NCBI GenBank assembly: GCA_963810775.1
Contig: CAWEOT010000007.1
Location: 1-64,000, forward strand
Direction: 5' to 3'
DNA length: 64,000 nucleotides
DNA from: DATBVX01 sp963810775
Lineage (GTDB): Bacteria; Pseudomonadota; Gammaproteobacteria; Steroidobacterales; Steroidobacteraceae
The notes beneath the pieces were generated by a model, which was given only the letters and a program-made list of their open reading frames with translations, had not been told where the DNA came from and searched no databases. The translations under genes and the position numbers were made by a program. Position 1 is the first letter of the stretch; every line of letters starts with the position of its first letter. Positions 1-8,649 of this stretch are shown in pieces.

Positions 1-643
1 GCCTCGACCATGCTGGCCATCGTCGATGCGGTACCCATTGTCATGCAGTGGCCCTTCGAGCGATGCATGCATGACTCGGCAGCGTTAAATTGCTCGGTTG
101 CCATCCGGCCGGCGCGCACTTCCTCGGACATTTTCCAGACGGACGTGCCGGATCGAGATCCTGCCCCTCGTCAAATTTGCCACTCAGCATGGGCCCGCCG
201 GAAAGTCCGATCGTGGACAGATCGCAGCTTGCGGCACCCATCAGCAGCGCGGGGGTGGTCTTGTCGCAGCCCATCAGCAGAACGACGCCGTCGATCGGGT
301 TGCCGCGAATCGACTCTTCGACATCCATGCTGGCGAGATTGCGGAACAGCATCGCCGTCGGCCGAAGCTGCGTCTCGCCGAGCGACATCACCGGAAATTC
401 GAGTGGAAAGCCGCCGGCTTCGTACACGCCACGTTTCACATACTCCGCGAGCTCGCGGAAATGACCGTTACATGGCGTGAGTTCCGACCACGTGTTGCAG
501 ATGCCGATGACCGGACGCCCGTCGAAAAGGTCCTCGGGATAGCCTTGCCCCTTCATCCAGCTTCGATGCATGAACCCGTCGCGGTCGGGCTTGCCGAACC
601 ACTCCTGACTGCGCAGGCGCCGTGGCTTTTTCGGTGAATCCAT
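1..643 (-). CDS. IlvD/Edd-family sugar-acid dehydratase (L-arabinonate dehydratase-like), 5' part, frameshifted
   Basis: N-terminal part of an Fe-S dependent IlvD/Edd dehydratase; the gene runs off the left edge. Family enzymes remove water from aldonic acids (or dihydroxy-acids) to give 2-keto-3-deoxy acids in the cytoplasm. Visible marks are the N-terminal RSQEWFGKPDRDGF segment, NTWSELTPCNGH with a probable cluster cysteine, GCDKTTPALLMGAASC with a second one, and SGGPMLSGKF. The wording is closer to L-arabinonate/gluconate dehydratases than to amino-acid IlvD. Near position 154 the frame breaks: SGGPMLSGKF is followed by SGTSVWKMSEEVRAG and HCMTMGTAST in another frame, and adding one C restores it. 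The ATG at 643 follows GAAGG at about 5 bases, better than the TTG at 658. It lies just downstream of the LysR gene on the same strand. Confidence 0.85.
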
Positions 644-732
644 GATGGCCTTCGGCAATGCTCCGGGCGAGACGCCCGGCAGCCATCGTACTAGGCCTGG
701 TTAGACCCGAATAATCACAATCTGCCGAAGAG

Positions 733-1734
733 CTATAACGAGTTTCGTATGGTCCTCATTCGAGGCGTAGGCTCCCTCGATGTCGCTGGTGCGTAGTCAT
801 AAACGCTGATCGCCGCGGTCCTGAGCGCTCTCAGGACGACTTTGGCTGCCGGTGAGAGCAGCCAGTCCTTGCGCAAGATGATTCCAAACGCGTCCATCGT
901 GCACGACAGTTGAATCGGGAGCATGGCCAGCATTCCGTACGAAGCGTAGTAGCGCGCAACCTCCGTCGGCACGACAGCTATGAAATCGCTCTCCTGGAGC
1001 ATCTTCGTCGTGAACAGGATCGAGGACGTTTCGATGAGGCGTGGTGGAATGTCCAGCCCCGCTTCCTGGAACATGAGTTCGAAACGATGGCGCAGCACGC
1101 TGCCCGTCGGCGGCACGATCCACTCGGCCTGCTCCAAGTGCGCGAGCGCAAGCGTCGCGTCGCCGAGCATGGGGTGACCGGGTCGGGCCACTGCACACAC
1201 CGGCTCGTCCGCGAGGCGCTCGTAGGACAGATTCGTCTTGTCGTGCATTTCGAAGAGCCGGCCGACCATGATGTCGAGCTTGCTCCGTCCGAGCCGTTCT
1301 AGCAGGACGTCACTCGACTCCACCACGAGCTGCAGGCGCAGGTCGGGATGTTCGCGCGCGACGATGGCGACGGCGTGCGGCAGCAGGCTCACGGCAGGCC
1401 CTGTGATCGCGCCGACCGTCACTTCACCGGCTCGCCCGGTCTTCAGGGCTTCGAGCTCGCTGCCCGCGAGCGACAGGCTGGACAGCGCGATGCGGGCGTG
1501 ACGGATCAGCGTTTCTCCGTACCACGTCGGTCGCATGCCGCGCGGCAGTCGCTCGAAGAGCGAGATGCCGAGGACGTCCTCGAGATCCTTGAGCAGCTTC
1601 GAAGCCGCTGGCTGCGACATGTTCAGGATTTCGGCCGCGCGATGGATGTTGCCTTCATCACCGATCGCGATCAGCAGCATCAGCTGCCGGGTCTTGAGTC
1701 GGGCTCGCAGGAACCAGGGCGTGGTGGTGGGCAT
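733..1734 (-). CDS. LysR-family transcriptional regulator (GbpR-like)
   Basis: 333-residue LysR-type regulator. The N-terminal winged helix-turn-helix is visible as LKTRQLMLLIAIGDEGNIHR followed by AAEILNMSQPAASKLLKDLE and LFERLPRGM (roughly residues 15-75). The rest is the periplasmic-binding-like effector domain. The ATG at 1734 is preceded by AGGGGGGAAAG at good spacing, so the 29 upstream in-frame codons are not used. It is divergent from the AraD1/ytfQRT-type operon and in tandem with the sugar-acid dehydratase. That placement fits a sugar-responsive regulator of both; GbpR of Agrobacterium controls a sugar-binding-protein operon in a similar arrangement. The ligand is not readable from sequence. 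Confidence 0.9.
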   Translation of the reverse strand: MPTTTPWFLRARLKTRQLMLLIAIGDEGNIHRAAEILNMSQPAASKLLKDLEDVLGISLFERLPRGMRPTWYGETLIRHARIALSSLSLAGSELEALKTGRAGEVTVGAITGPAVSLLPHAVAIVAREHPDLRLQLVVESSDVLLERLGRSKLDIMVGRLFEMHDKTNLSYERLADEPVCAVARPGHPMLGDATLALAHLEQAEWIVPPTGSVLRHRFELMFQEAGLDIPPRLIETSSILFTTKMLQESDFIAVVPTEVARYYASYGMLAMLPIQLSCTMDAFGIILRKDWLLSPAAKVVLRALRTAAISVYDYAPATSREPTPRMRTIRNSL

Positions 1735-1875
1735 GGCGTCTTTCCCCCCTTCGATATGCCAATCACTATATCGATTCCGGCGTATTTTGAATTTGTTTCG
1801 TATTCCTGTGATCGTCCACACTCCGTGGAAGGTGCGGGCCCCTCAACTTGTATTTCCGGTGCGATCCGCCAACCG
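1735..1875. promoter_or_regulatory. Divergent control region between LysR gene and sugar-uptake operon
   Basis: This 141-base gap holds the start regions of the LysR gene (leftward) and the AraD1 gene (rightward). It is more AT-rich than its surroundings between about 1760 and 1815, which is typical of a promoter. LysR proteins usually bind such divergent gaps. No single T-N11-A dyad stood out enough to call an operator. Confidence 0.4.
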
Positions 1876-2881
1876 ATGCGACTGATCCAATTTCTCGATG
1901 AGGCGGGCCGTGCGTGCGCAGGACGAATCGACGATACCGGCACGGTCGTGACCGTAATCCAATCGTCGACTTACGAGGTGGCGCTTGCCGCGATCGCGAA
2001 CGGCGTGACCCTCGAGAACCTGCTGATCGGTGCCGGATCATGCAGCGAAGTGTCGTACCGGATACTGCTCGACTCCGGTAGGTTATTACCGCCGCTGACC
2101 CACCCTGATCCCGCGCACTGCCTCGTTTCGGGTACCGGCCTGACTCATCTGGGCAGCGCCTCGGCGCGCGACGCCATGCACCTGAAGGGAAAGTCGCAGG
2201 CGCGAGACGAGGAGGCACTCACGGATTCGATGCGGATGTTCCAATGGGGCCTCGCGGGGGGCCGCCCGCCCGACGGGCCAGTCCGGCGCGCAACCGGAGT
2301 GGTTCTACAAGGGCAATGGCAACATTGTCGTCGGGTGTGGCAGGCCGATCGTCGCCCCCGCTTTCGCGCTGGATTTCGGCGAAGAGCCGGAGGTGGTCGG
2401 GTTGTACGTCATCGGACCAGACGGCTGCCCCAGGCGGCTCGGGTTCGCGATCGGCAACGAGTTCTCCGATCACGTCACCGAGCGTCGCAACTACCTGTAT
2501 CTGGCCCATTCCAAGCTGCGCCAGTGCGGCGTCGGCCCGGAGCTGCGCACCGGGCCGCTGCCCGCGCATCTCGAAGGTCGCAGCCGCATTCGTCGCGGCG
2601 CAACCTTCCTGTGGGAGAAACCATTCCTGACGGGTGAGGAGAACATGTGTCACTCGCTCGCCAATCTCGAATTTCATCATTTCAAATACGCCGCCCACCG
2701 GGTCGCCGGCGACGTGCATCTGCATTTCTTCGGCACGGCGACGCTGAGCTTCGCGGATGGCATTCGCGTTGAGGCGGGCGACCAGTTCGAGATCGAGCTG
2801 CCAGCGCTCGGGGCGCCGCTCGTCAATCCACTCGTCGTCACTGCTGATGGTTTCGCGCCCGGCGATGTAGGGGCACTCTGA
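1876..2881 (+). CDS. AraD1 family protein (FAH superfamily), frameshifted
   Basis: About 335 residues across two frames. The family belongs to the fumarylacetoacetate-hydrolase fold, acts on 2-keto-3-deoxy sugar acids, and commonly sits in pentose-acid clusters. The first frame gives MRLIQFLDEAGRACAGRI and HCLVSGTGLTHLGS up to FQWGLAGGRPPDG. The second continues with QPEWFYKGNGNIVVG, GNEFSDHVTERRNYLYLAHS and HFFGTATLSFADG. The break lies at about 2275 in the run CGACGGGCC; dropping one G gives DGQSGAQPEWFYKG in a single frame. The stop overlaps the ytfQ start by one base (TGATG), so the two are translationally coupled. Its substrate is probably the keto-deoxy acid made by the neighbouring dehydratase, but that is inference. 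Confidence 0.85.
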
Positions 2882-3865
2882 TGAAGAAAGCCATGGCTGC
2901 GCTCATCGCTTCGGTCGCGCTCGCCTGTTGCGTGCTTCCTGGAGTGGCTGCCAGAAGAACGAAGGATCCGGCGGAGCCGCGACACGAAGTGGTTCTGGGA
3001 TTCAGCCAGATCGGCGCCGAGAGCGAGTGGCGAACGGCGAATACGAACTCGATCCGCAGCGCGGCGGCTGATGCCGGCATCCGTCTGAAATTCTCCGATG
3101 CCCAGCAGAAGCAGGAAAACCAGATCAAGGCGCTGCGCTCGTTCATCGCACAGCACCTGGACGTCATTGCGTTTTCGCCAGTCGTTGAAACCGGATGGGA
3201 GACCGTGCTGCGCGAGGCCAAGGCCGCCGGGCATTCCGGTGATCATCACGGACCGTGCCGTCGATGTACCCGACGAGTCGCTCTACGTGACATTGATCGG
3301 CTCGGACTTCGTCGAGGAAGGCCGCAAAGCCGGTCGCTGGCTGCTCGACAACACGACGGACCGCAAGGGCGATATCAATATCGTCGAGCTGCAAGGAACG
3401 GTGGGCTCCGCCCCGGCCAACGATCGCAAACGTGGCTTTCAGGAGATCATCGCAATGGATCCGCGCTACAAAATCATTCGCTCGCAAACCGGCGACTTCA
3501 CGCGGGCGCGCGGCAAGGAAGTGATGGAGGCGTTCCTGAAAGCGGAGGGCAAGCGGATCGATGTGCTCTACGCGCACAACGACGATATGGCGATAGGGGC
3601 GATCCAGGCCATCGAGGAAGCGGGGCTGAAGCCAGGCCAGGACATCCTGATCATCTCCGTAGACGGCGTGAAAGGCGCCTTCGAGGCTATGATGGCTGGA
3701 AAGCTCAACGTCACGGTGGAATGCAACCCGCTCCTCGGGCCGCAACTCATGGCCGCTGTGAAAGATGTCGTCGCAGGCAGGCCGCTACCCCGCCGCATCG
3801 TCACCGAAGAATCCATTTTCCCGATGGAGACGGCGCGGGACGTATTTCCGACACGCAAGTACTAG
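2881..3865 (+). CDS. ytfQ: YtfQ-like sugar-binding protein of galactofuranose-type ABC importer, frameshifted
   Basis: Periplasmic substrate-binding protein of about 327 residues with a signal peptide (MKKAMAALIASVALACC). It carries the YtfQ signature: VVLGFSQIGAESEWRTANTN, then QQKQENQIKALRSFIAQ, VELQGTVGSAPANDRKRGFQ, SQTGDFTRARGKEVME and YAHNDDMAIGAIQAI. E. coli YtfQ binds galactofuranose and related furanose sugars. The frame breaks at about 3229-3231: the first frame reads REAKAAGHSG, and removing one G from the GGG gives REAKAAGIPVIITDRAVDV, which continues to the stop at 3865. It is followed after ten bases by the ATPase and then two permeases, the complete YtfQRT-YjfF order. Confidence 0.92.
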
Positions 3866-3875
3866 GGGGCGCCCA

Positions 3876-5402
3876 GTGGCGGGTGATGAGCACGATGACT
3901 GCGTTCTGCGGGCCCGCGGTATCCATCGCGCATTTCCGGGTGTGCGGGCATTGGATGATGTGAGCCTGTGCCTGCGTTCCGGCGAAATCCACGCACTGAT
4001 GGGCCAGAACGGGGCCGGCAAGTCGACACTGATCAAGGTGCTGACGGGTGTCTGCGCGGCGGACTCCGGCTCGATCGAGCTCGACGGGCAGATTATTCAT
4101 CCCCTCTCACCGTTACACGCACAGCAACTGGGCATCAGCACTGTGTTCCAGGAAGTCAATCTCTGCCCGAATCTCACCGTTGCCGAAAATATTTTTGCGG
4201 GTCGCTATCCGCGCCAACCATGGTGGCGCGGTGGAGGCATCGACTGGACGGCGGTCGATCGAGAAGCGAGACGGCTGCTCGGCGCCATGCAACTCGACAT
4301 CGATGTGACGCGACTCCTGTCCGCATACCCTGTCGCGGTCCAGCAGATGGTGGCGATTGCGCGGGCAACGGCTGTCGCCGCACGCGTGCTCATTCTGGAT
4401 GAACCGACGTCGAGTCTCGATGCGGACGAAGTCAAACAGCTCTTTGCGCTGCTGAAGCGCCTGCGTGGGCAGGGAATGGCGATCCTGTTCATTACCCACT
4501 TTCTCGATCAGGTGTATGCGATCGCCGATCGCATTACCGTGCTGCGTAATGGCCGCTTCGTGGGCGAATATCGGGCGGGTGAGCTGAATCGCCCGGCGTT
4601 GATCGTGGCGATGGTCGGTCGGGAAATCGCCTCTGCAAGCGATCGGATCATTACACGCGAACCGGCAGCGAACGCACCAGGCCAGCCGGTCTTGCAAGCC
4701 CGCGCGATCAGTCGCAAGGGGCAAGTTCACCCGACGGACATCGAGTTCAGACAAGGTGAGATCGTGGGAGTCGCGGGCCTCCTGGGCTCGGGACGCACGG
4801 AGCTTGCGCGCTTGCTTTTCGCCCTGGATCCGTTGGACGGCGGCGAGATAAGGGTGAATGCTCAGCTCGTGTCGCTGCGCGGTCCAGCGGATGCTGTCGC
4901 CAGAGGGCTCGCCCTTTGTCCCGAGGAGCGCAAGACCGAAGGACTCATTCCCGATCTCTCCGTCCGGGAGAACATTACGTTGGCACTACAGGCCCGCGCG
5001 GGTTTCGTGCCTTACCTTTCATCAACACAGCAGAAAGCGCTGGCCGAGCGTTTCGTCGCTGCCCTCGGAATCAGGACGGCGGACATCGAGACACCCGTCG
5101 GACAGCTGTCCGGTGGCAATCAGCAGAAGGTCTTGCTTGCACGCTGGCTGGCGACGGATCCAACGCTGCTCATCCTCGACGAGCCCACGCGCGGCGTCGA
5201 CGTGGCGGCGAAGGAGGAGATCATGAATGAAATCGCAACCTTGGCTCGCGGCGGGAGGGCTGTGATGTTCATTTCTGCCGAGTTGGAAGAGGTCGTGCGT
5301 GTCTCGGATCGCGTGATCGTCATGCGCGATCGTCGCAAGGCTGGAGAGCTCCCCCGCGGATGCGGCGAGCAGGCAGTGCTTGACTTGATTGCGCGGCAGT
5401 GA
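3876..5402 (+). CDS. ytfR: YtfR-like sugar ABC transporter ATPase (two ABC domains)
   Basis: 508-residue cytoplasmic ATPase with two nucleotide-binding domains, as in the ribose/galactose (CUT2) class. Domain 1 has Walker A GQNGAGKST, a degenerate signature (SAYPVAVQQMVAIARA) and Walker B VLILDEPTSSLD. Domain 2 has the degenerate GLLGSGRTEL, a good signature LSGGNQQKVLLARW and LLILDEPTRGVD. The asymmetry between the halves is normal for this family. The GTG at 3876 has AGGGGG seven bases ahead and lies ten bases after the ytfQ stop; an upstream start would run far into ytfQ. The stop overlaps the next start (TGATG). Confidence 0.93.
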   Translation: MAGDEHDDCVLRARGIHRAFPGVRALDDVSLCLRSGEIHALMGQNGAGKSTLIKVLTGVCAADSGSIELDGQIIHPLSPLHAQQLGISTVFQEVNLCPNLTVAENIFAGRYPRQPWWRGGGIDWTAVDREARRLLGAMQLDIDVTRLLSAYPVAVQQMVAIARATAVAARVLILDEPTSSLDADEVKQLFALLKRLRGQGMAILFITHFLDQVYAIADRITVLRNGRFVGEYRAGELNRPALIVAMVGREIASASDRIITREPAANAPGQPVLQARAISRKGQVHPTDIEFRQGEIVGVAGLLGSGRTELARLLFALDPLDGGEIRVNAQLVSLRGPADAVARGLALCPEERKTEGLIPDLSVRENITLALQARAGFVPYLSSTQQKALAERFVAALGIRTADIETPVGQLSGGNQQKVLLARWLATDPTLLILDEPTRGVDVAAKEEIMNEIATLARGGRAVMFISAELEEVVRVSDRVIVMRDRRKAGELPRGCGEQAVLDLIARQ

Positions 5403-6475
5403 TGGGCGGCCCAGGTCTCGCAAGGTTTACCCGCGCATTCGGCCAGTGGAGCGCGGTCCACCAGCTCTTCTGGCCCGTGCTTACACTCGGGCTGTTAGTC
5501 GCGATCAGCGTCATCGTTCAGCCGGGCTTTCTCCGCCTCGACTGGGTGAATGGCCATCTGCAAGGCAATCTCATCGATGTGCTGAATCGCGCCGCTCCAC
5601 TGATACTCCTCTCGATCGGCATGACGCTGGTCATCGCGATCCGTGGGCTGGATATCTCAGTTGGCGCGGTCGTCGCTATTTCTGCCGCGGTGGCCGCGCT
5701 CCTGATCGGCGGCTCGATCGATGCCGCTGCCGGCCAGCCGAGCCGTTTCCCACTCGGTGTCGCGATCAGCGGGGCGCTGGCGGTCGCGATGCTGTGTGGA
5801 CTCTGGAACGGGCTGCTGGTCGTCAAGGCTGGCATGCAACCAATCGTTGCGACGCTCATCCTGATGGTGGCCGGTCGCGGGATCGCGCAGCTCATTACCG
5901 ATGGGCAGATACTCACCATCTACTACTCGCCATACTACTTTCTCGGGAACGGTTACCTCGCGGGGCTGCCGTTCGCGTTGATTGTTGCCGTGCTGGTCGC
6001 TCTCGCGGTGCACCTCCTGCTCACGAGGACGGCCATGGGGCTGTTCATTCGCAGCATCGGCATCAATCCTGTAGCGGCGCACGTGGCAGGAGTCCGTTCG
6101 CGGCTGATAACTGTATGCCTGTACGTCTTCTGCAGTTTCACGGCAGGCGTAGCGGGACTGATCATCAGTTCCAACGTGAAGAGCGCCGACGGCAACAACG
6201 CGGGCCAGCTGATGGAGTTGGATGCAATTCTGGCGGTTGCTCTCGGCGGAACGGCACTGGCTGGCGGACGCTTCAGCCTCGCCGGTTCGATCATCGGGGC
6301 ACTGATCCTGCAAACGCTGACGTCGATGATCTATTCGAGCGGCGTGCCGCCCGAAGTGAACATGGTAGTCAAGGCGGTGCTGGTATTCGCGGTCATGCTG
6401 CTGCAGTCGGCGGAGTTTCGTCGCACGGTTTCACGTGGTGCCTTCGAACATAGCGCCACGGGGAAGGGACGTTGA
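5402..6475 (+). CDS. ytfT: YtfT-like sugar ABC transporter permease
   Basis: 357-residue inner-membrane permease of the BPD_transp_2 family. It shows about nine hydrophobic segments and the conserved SIGMTLVIAIRGLDISVGAV loop early on, then LGGTALAGGRFSLAGSIIGA near the C-terminus. The start ATG overlaps the ATPase stop and the end overlaps the next permease, so the four transporter genes form one translational unit. With YjfF it should form the heterodimeric channel of the importer. Confidence 0.92.
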   Translation: MGGPGLARFTRAFGQWSAVHQLFWPVLTLGLLVAISVIVQPGFLRLDWVNGHLQGNLIDVLNRAAPLILLSIGMTLVIAIRGLDISVGAVVAISAAVAALLIGGSIDAAAGQPSRFPLGVAISGALAVAMLCGLWNGLLVVKAGMQPIVATLILMVAGRGIAQLITDGQILTIYYSPYYFLGNGYLAGLPFALIVAVLVALAVHLLLTRTAMGLFIRSIGINPVAAHVAGVRSRLITVCLYVFCSFTAGVAGLIISSNVKSADGNNAGQLMELDAILAVALGGTALAGGRFSLAGSIIGALILQTLTSMIYSSGVPPEVNMVVKAVLVFAVMLLQSAEFRRTVSRGAFEHSATGKGR

Positions 6476-7434
6476 GACGTATCGATCCTCGTTTCGTGCC
6501 GCTCGCGGTGACGATCTCTTTGTTCATCGCCATGGCCGGAGCCGGCTCCGTGTTGTACGACGGGTTCTTCGCGCCTCAGGTCTTTCTGAATCTGCTGATC
6601 GACAATGCATTCCTCTGCATTGTCGCCGTTGGCATGACGTTCGTGATCCTGACCGGCGGTATCGACCTCTCTGTAGGAGCCCTCGTCGCCCTGACAACAC
6701 TGCTTTCAGCGCAACTGGTCGAGCGAATTGGTGTGAGCCCGTGGCTGGTGTTTCCTCTGGTGCTGGTGGTCGGCGCCCTGTTCGGAATGACGCAAGGTTA
6801 TCTCGTGCAGAGGTTCCGCCTGCAGCCCTTCATCGTGACGCTCGCCGGAATGTTTCTGGCCCGTGGCCTCTGCTACATCGTCAGCACGGAATCGATCAGG
6901 ATCTCCCATCCCGTATACAGTGCGATCGCACAGGCCCGTGTGCCCCTGGGAACTCGCGCCTCGCTCTCCGTGAGCGCAGTAATCGCCATCGTTGTCGTGC
7001 TGGCGGGTATGTGGGTCGCACACCTGACGCAGTTTGGTCGCACTGTTTACGCCATCGGAGGCAGCGAGTCGTCGGCGCGCCTGATGGGATTGCCTGTGGA
7101 CGCCACCGTCGTTCGCGTTTACATGCTCAGTGGATTCTGTGCCGCTCTCGGCGGCGTCGCAGTAACGTTTTACATGCAGTCCGGCTATAGCCAGCACGCC
7201 GTGGGTCTGGAGCTCGACGCAATCGCAGCAGTGGTTATCGGTGGGACGCTGCTCCGCGGCGGCGTTGGTTATGTACTGGGGACGCTCTTCGGTGTGCTGA
7301 TTCTCGGCACGATTCAGATATTGATCACGTTCGAAGGCACGCTGAGCTCCTGGTGGACGCGGATCGTCGTGGGCACGTTGCTGTTCGCGTTCTGCATCTT
7401 GCAGCGGCTCTTCGAAGCACGGCGTCCGGTCTGA
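6472..7434 (+). CDS. yjfF: YjfF-like sugar ABC transporter permease
   Basis: 320-residue second permease of the same family as its neighbour. It shows VAVGMTFVILTGGIDLSVGA (about residues 44-63), RFRLQPFIVTLAGMFLARGL, and GGTLLRGGVGYVLGTLFGVL near the end. The start is a TTG that overlaps the ytfT stop (TTGA), with AAGGGA upstream; the tight coupling is why this start is preferred. It probably pairs with YtfT, as in E. coli, where the two permease genes are also paralogous. Confidence 0.9.
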   Translation: MRRIDPRFVPLAVTISLFIAMAGAGSVLYDGFFAPQVFLNLLIDNAFLCIVAVGMTFVILTGGIDLSVGALVALTTLLSAQLVERIGVSPWLVFPLVLVVGALFGMTQGYLVQRFRLQPFIVTLAGMFLARGLCYIVSTESIRISHPVYSAIAQARVPLGTRASLSVSAVIAIVVVLAGMWVAHLTQFGRTVYAIGGSESSARLMGLPVDATVVRVYMLSGFCAALGGVAVTFYMQSGYSQHAVGLELDAIAAVVIGGTLLRGGVGYVLGTLFGVLILGTIQILITFEGTLSSWWTRIVVGTLLFAFCILQRLFEARRPV

Positions 7435-7461
7435 ACTCCTATTGAACGCAACGGGGGCACT

Positions 7462-8649
7462 ATGTGGCGGTTTGCAATCTGGGCCTTGCTGGCATCGACC
7501 TCCTGCTGGGCACAGGGGGCCAACGACTTGCAGGCTGCAACGACGAACGTCTGGGGCTCGGAATATCCCCGCGTCGACGGCGAGGGCAGGGTGCAGGTGC
7601 GCGTCAAAGCACCTGAGGCCGTCAAGGTCAAATTGAATTTCTGGAGCGGCCCGAAGGTCGACATGGTGAAACAGGCGGACGGCTTCTGGACCGTCACCAC
7701 CACGCCACTCTTTCCCGGTCTCCACTACTACATGTTGATCATCGACGGCGCGGAAGTCGCCGACATCGGCAGCCAGTCATTCTTCGGCGGCAGCAAATAC
7801 GCGAGCGCGGTGGAGATTCCCGAACCGGGGTCCGACTATTACTCGATCAAAGACGTGTTGCATGGCCAGGTGCGCGAGGTCTGGTACAACTCGAAGGTCA
7901 CGGGAAGCTGGCGACATGCGCTGGTCTACTTGCCGCCCGGTTATGACACTGAGACCACAACTCGCTATCCGGTGCTGTATCTGCAGCATGGTGGGGGCGA
8001 GGATGAGACCGGCTGGATCAGGCAGGGCCGGGCAAATTTCATTCTGGACAATCTGGTCGCAGCCAAGCGCGCCAAACCGATGATCGTCGTGATGGCGTAT
8101 GGCTACGCGCGCCGCGCGGGCCAGCCGGCGGCCGATATGACCGCGAAGCCGTTTGGCTCCGCCGACATGCTGAGGGCCATGGAGGAGATGGCCTTGATGT
8201 TCGAGGACGACGTGACTCAGGTGCTGATTCCGTACATCGATGCGACGTTCAGGACGCTCTCCGATCGCACACATCGCGCAATGGCCGGCCTGTCAATGGG
8301 TGGCATGCAGACCTTCCACATCACGCTGAATCACCTGGATCTGTTCTCGTACATCGGCGGTTTCAGCGGCGCGGCGAGCTCGCTGGTCTTCGGCGACCGG
8401 AAGCTGGATCCGAAGACGGACTACCAGGGCGTGTTTGCCGATCCGACAGCGTTCGCAAAGAAAGTTCCGGTGCTCTGGCTGGGCGTGGGCACCGAGGAAC
8501 CCGAGAGAATGCGCGCTGGCCTGTTGCGACTGCATGCCGCGCTCGATGAAGCTCACATCGCGCACGTGTTCTACGAATCACCCGGCACCGATCATGAATG
8601 GCAGACCTGGCGTCGTGATCTGCAGGACTTCGTGCCGAGGCTCTTCTGA
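7462..8649 (+). CDS. Secreted esterase with N-terminal E-set/CBM48 domain (CE1-type, feruloyl/acetyl-xylan esterase-like)
   Basis: 395 residues. A signal peptide (MWRFAIWALLASTSCWAQG) is followed by an immunoglobulin-like E-set domain (about residues 30-125, ending near FFGGSKYASAVEIPEPG) and an alpha/beta-hydrolase esterase domain. The nucleophile elbow is AGLSMGGMQ and the catalytic histidine is probably in SPGTDHEWQTW. This architecture is common in enzymes that remove feruloyl or acetyl groups from arabinoxylan. A GGGGG ribosome site precedes the ATG, and the stop overlaps the following GH3 start. The substrate is inferred from the neighbours and is not proven by sequence. Confidence 0.85.
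   Translation: MWRFAIWALLASTSCWAQGANDLQAATTNVWGSEYPRVDGEGRVQVRVKAPEAVKVKLNFWSGPKVDMVKQADGFWTVTTTPLFPGLHYYMLIIDGAEVADIGSQSFFGGSKYASAVEIPEPGSDYYSIKDVLHGQVREVWYNSKVTGSWRHALVYLPPGYDTETTTRYPVLYLQHGGGEDETGWIRQGRANFILDNLVAAKRAKPMIVVMAYGYARRAGQPAADMTAKPFGSADMLRAMEEMALMFEDDVTQVLIPYIDATFRTLSDRTHRAMAGLSMGGMQTFHITLNHLDLFSYIGGFSGAASSLVFGDRKLDPKTDYQGVFADPTAFAKKVPVLWLGVGTEEPERMRAGLLRLHAALDEAHIAHVFYESPGTDHEWQTWRRDLQDFVPRLF

Noticed and set aside
2270..2280. Programmed frameshifting in the AraD1 gene
   Set aside because: No slippery heptamer or downstream structure, and the same kind of break occurs in many unrelated genes here, so a base error is simpler.
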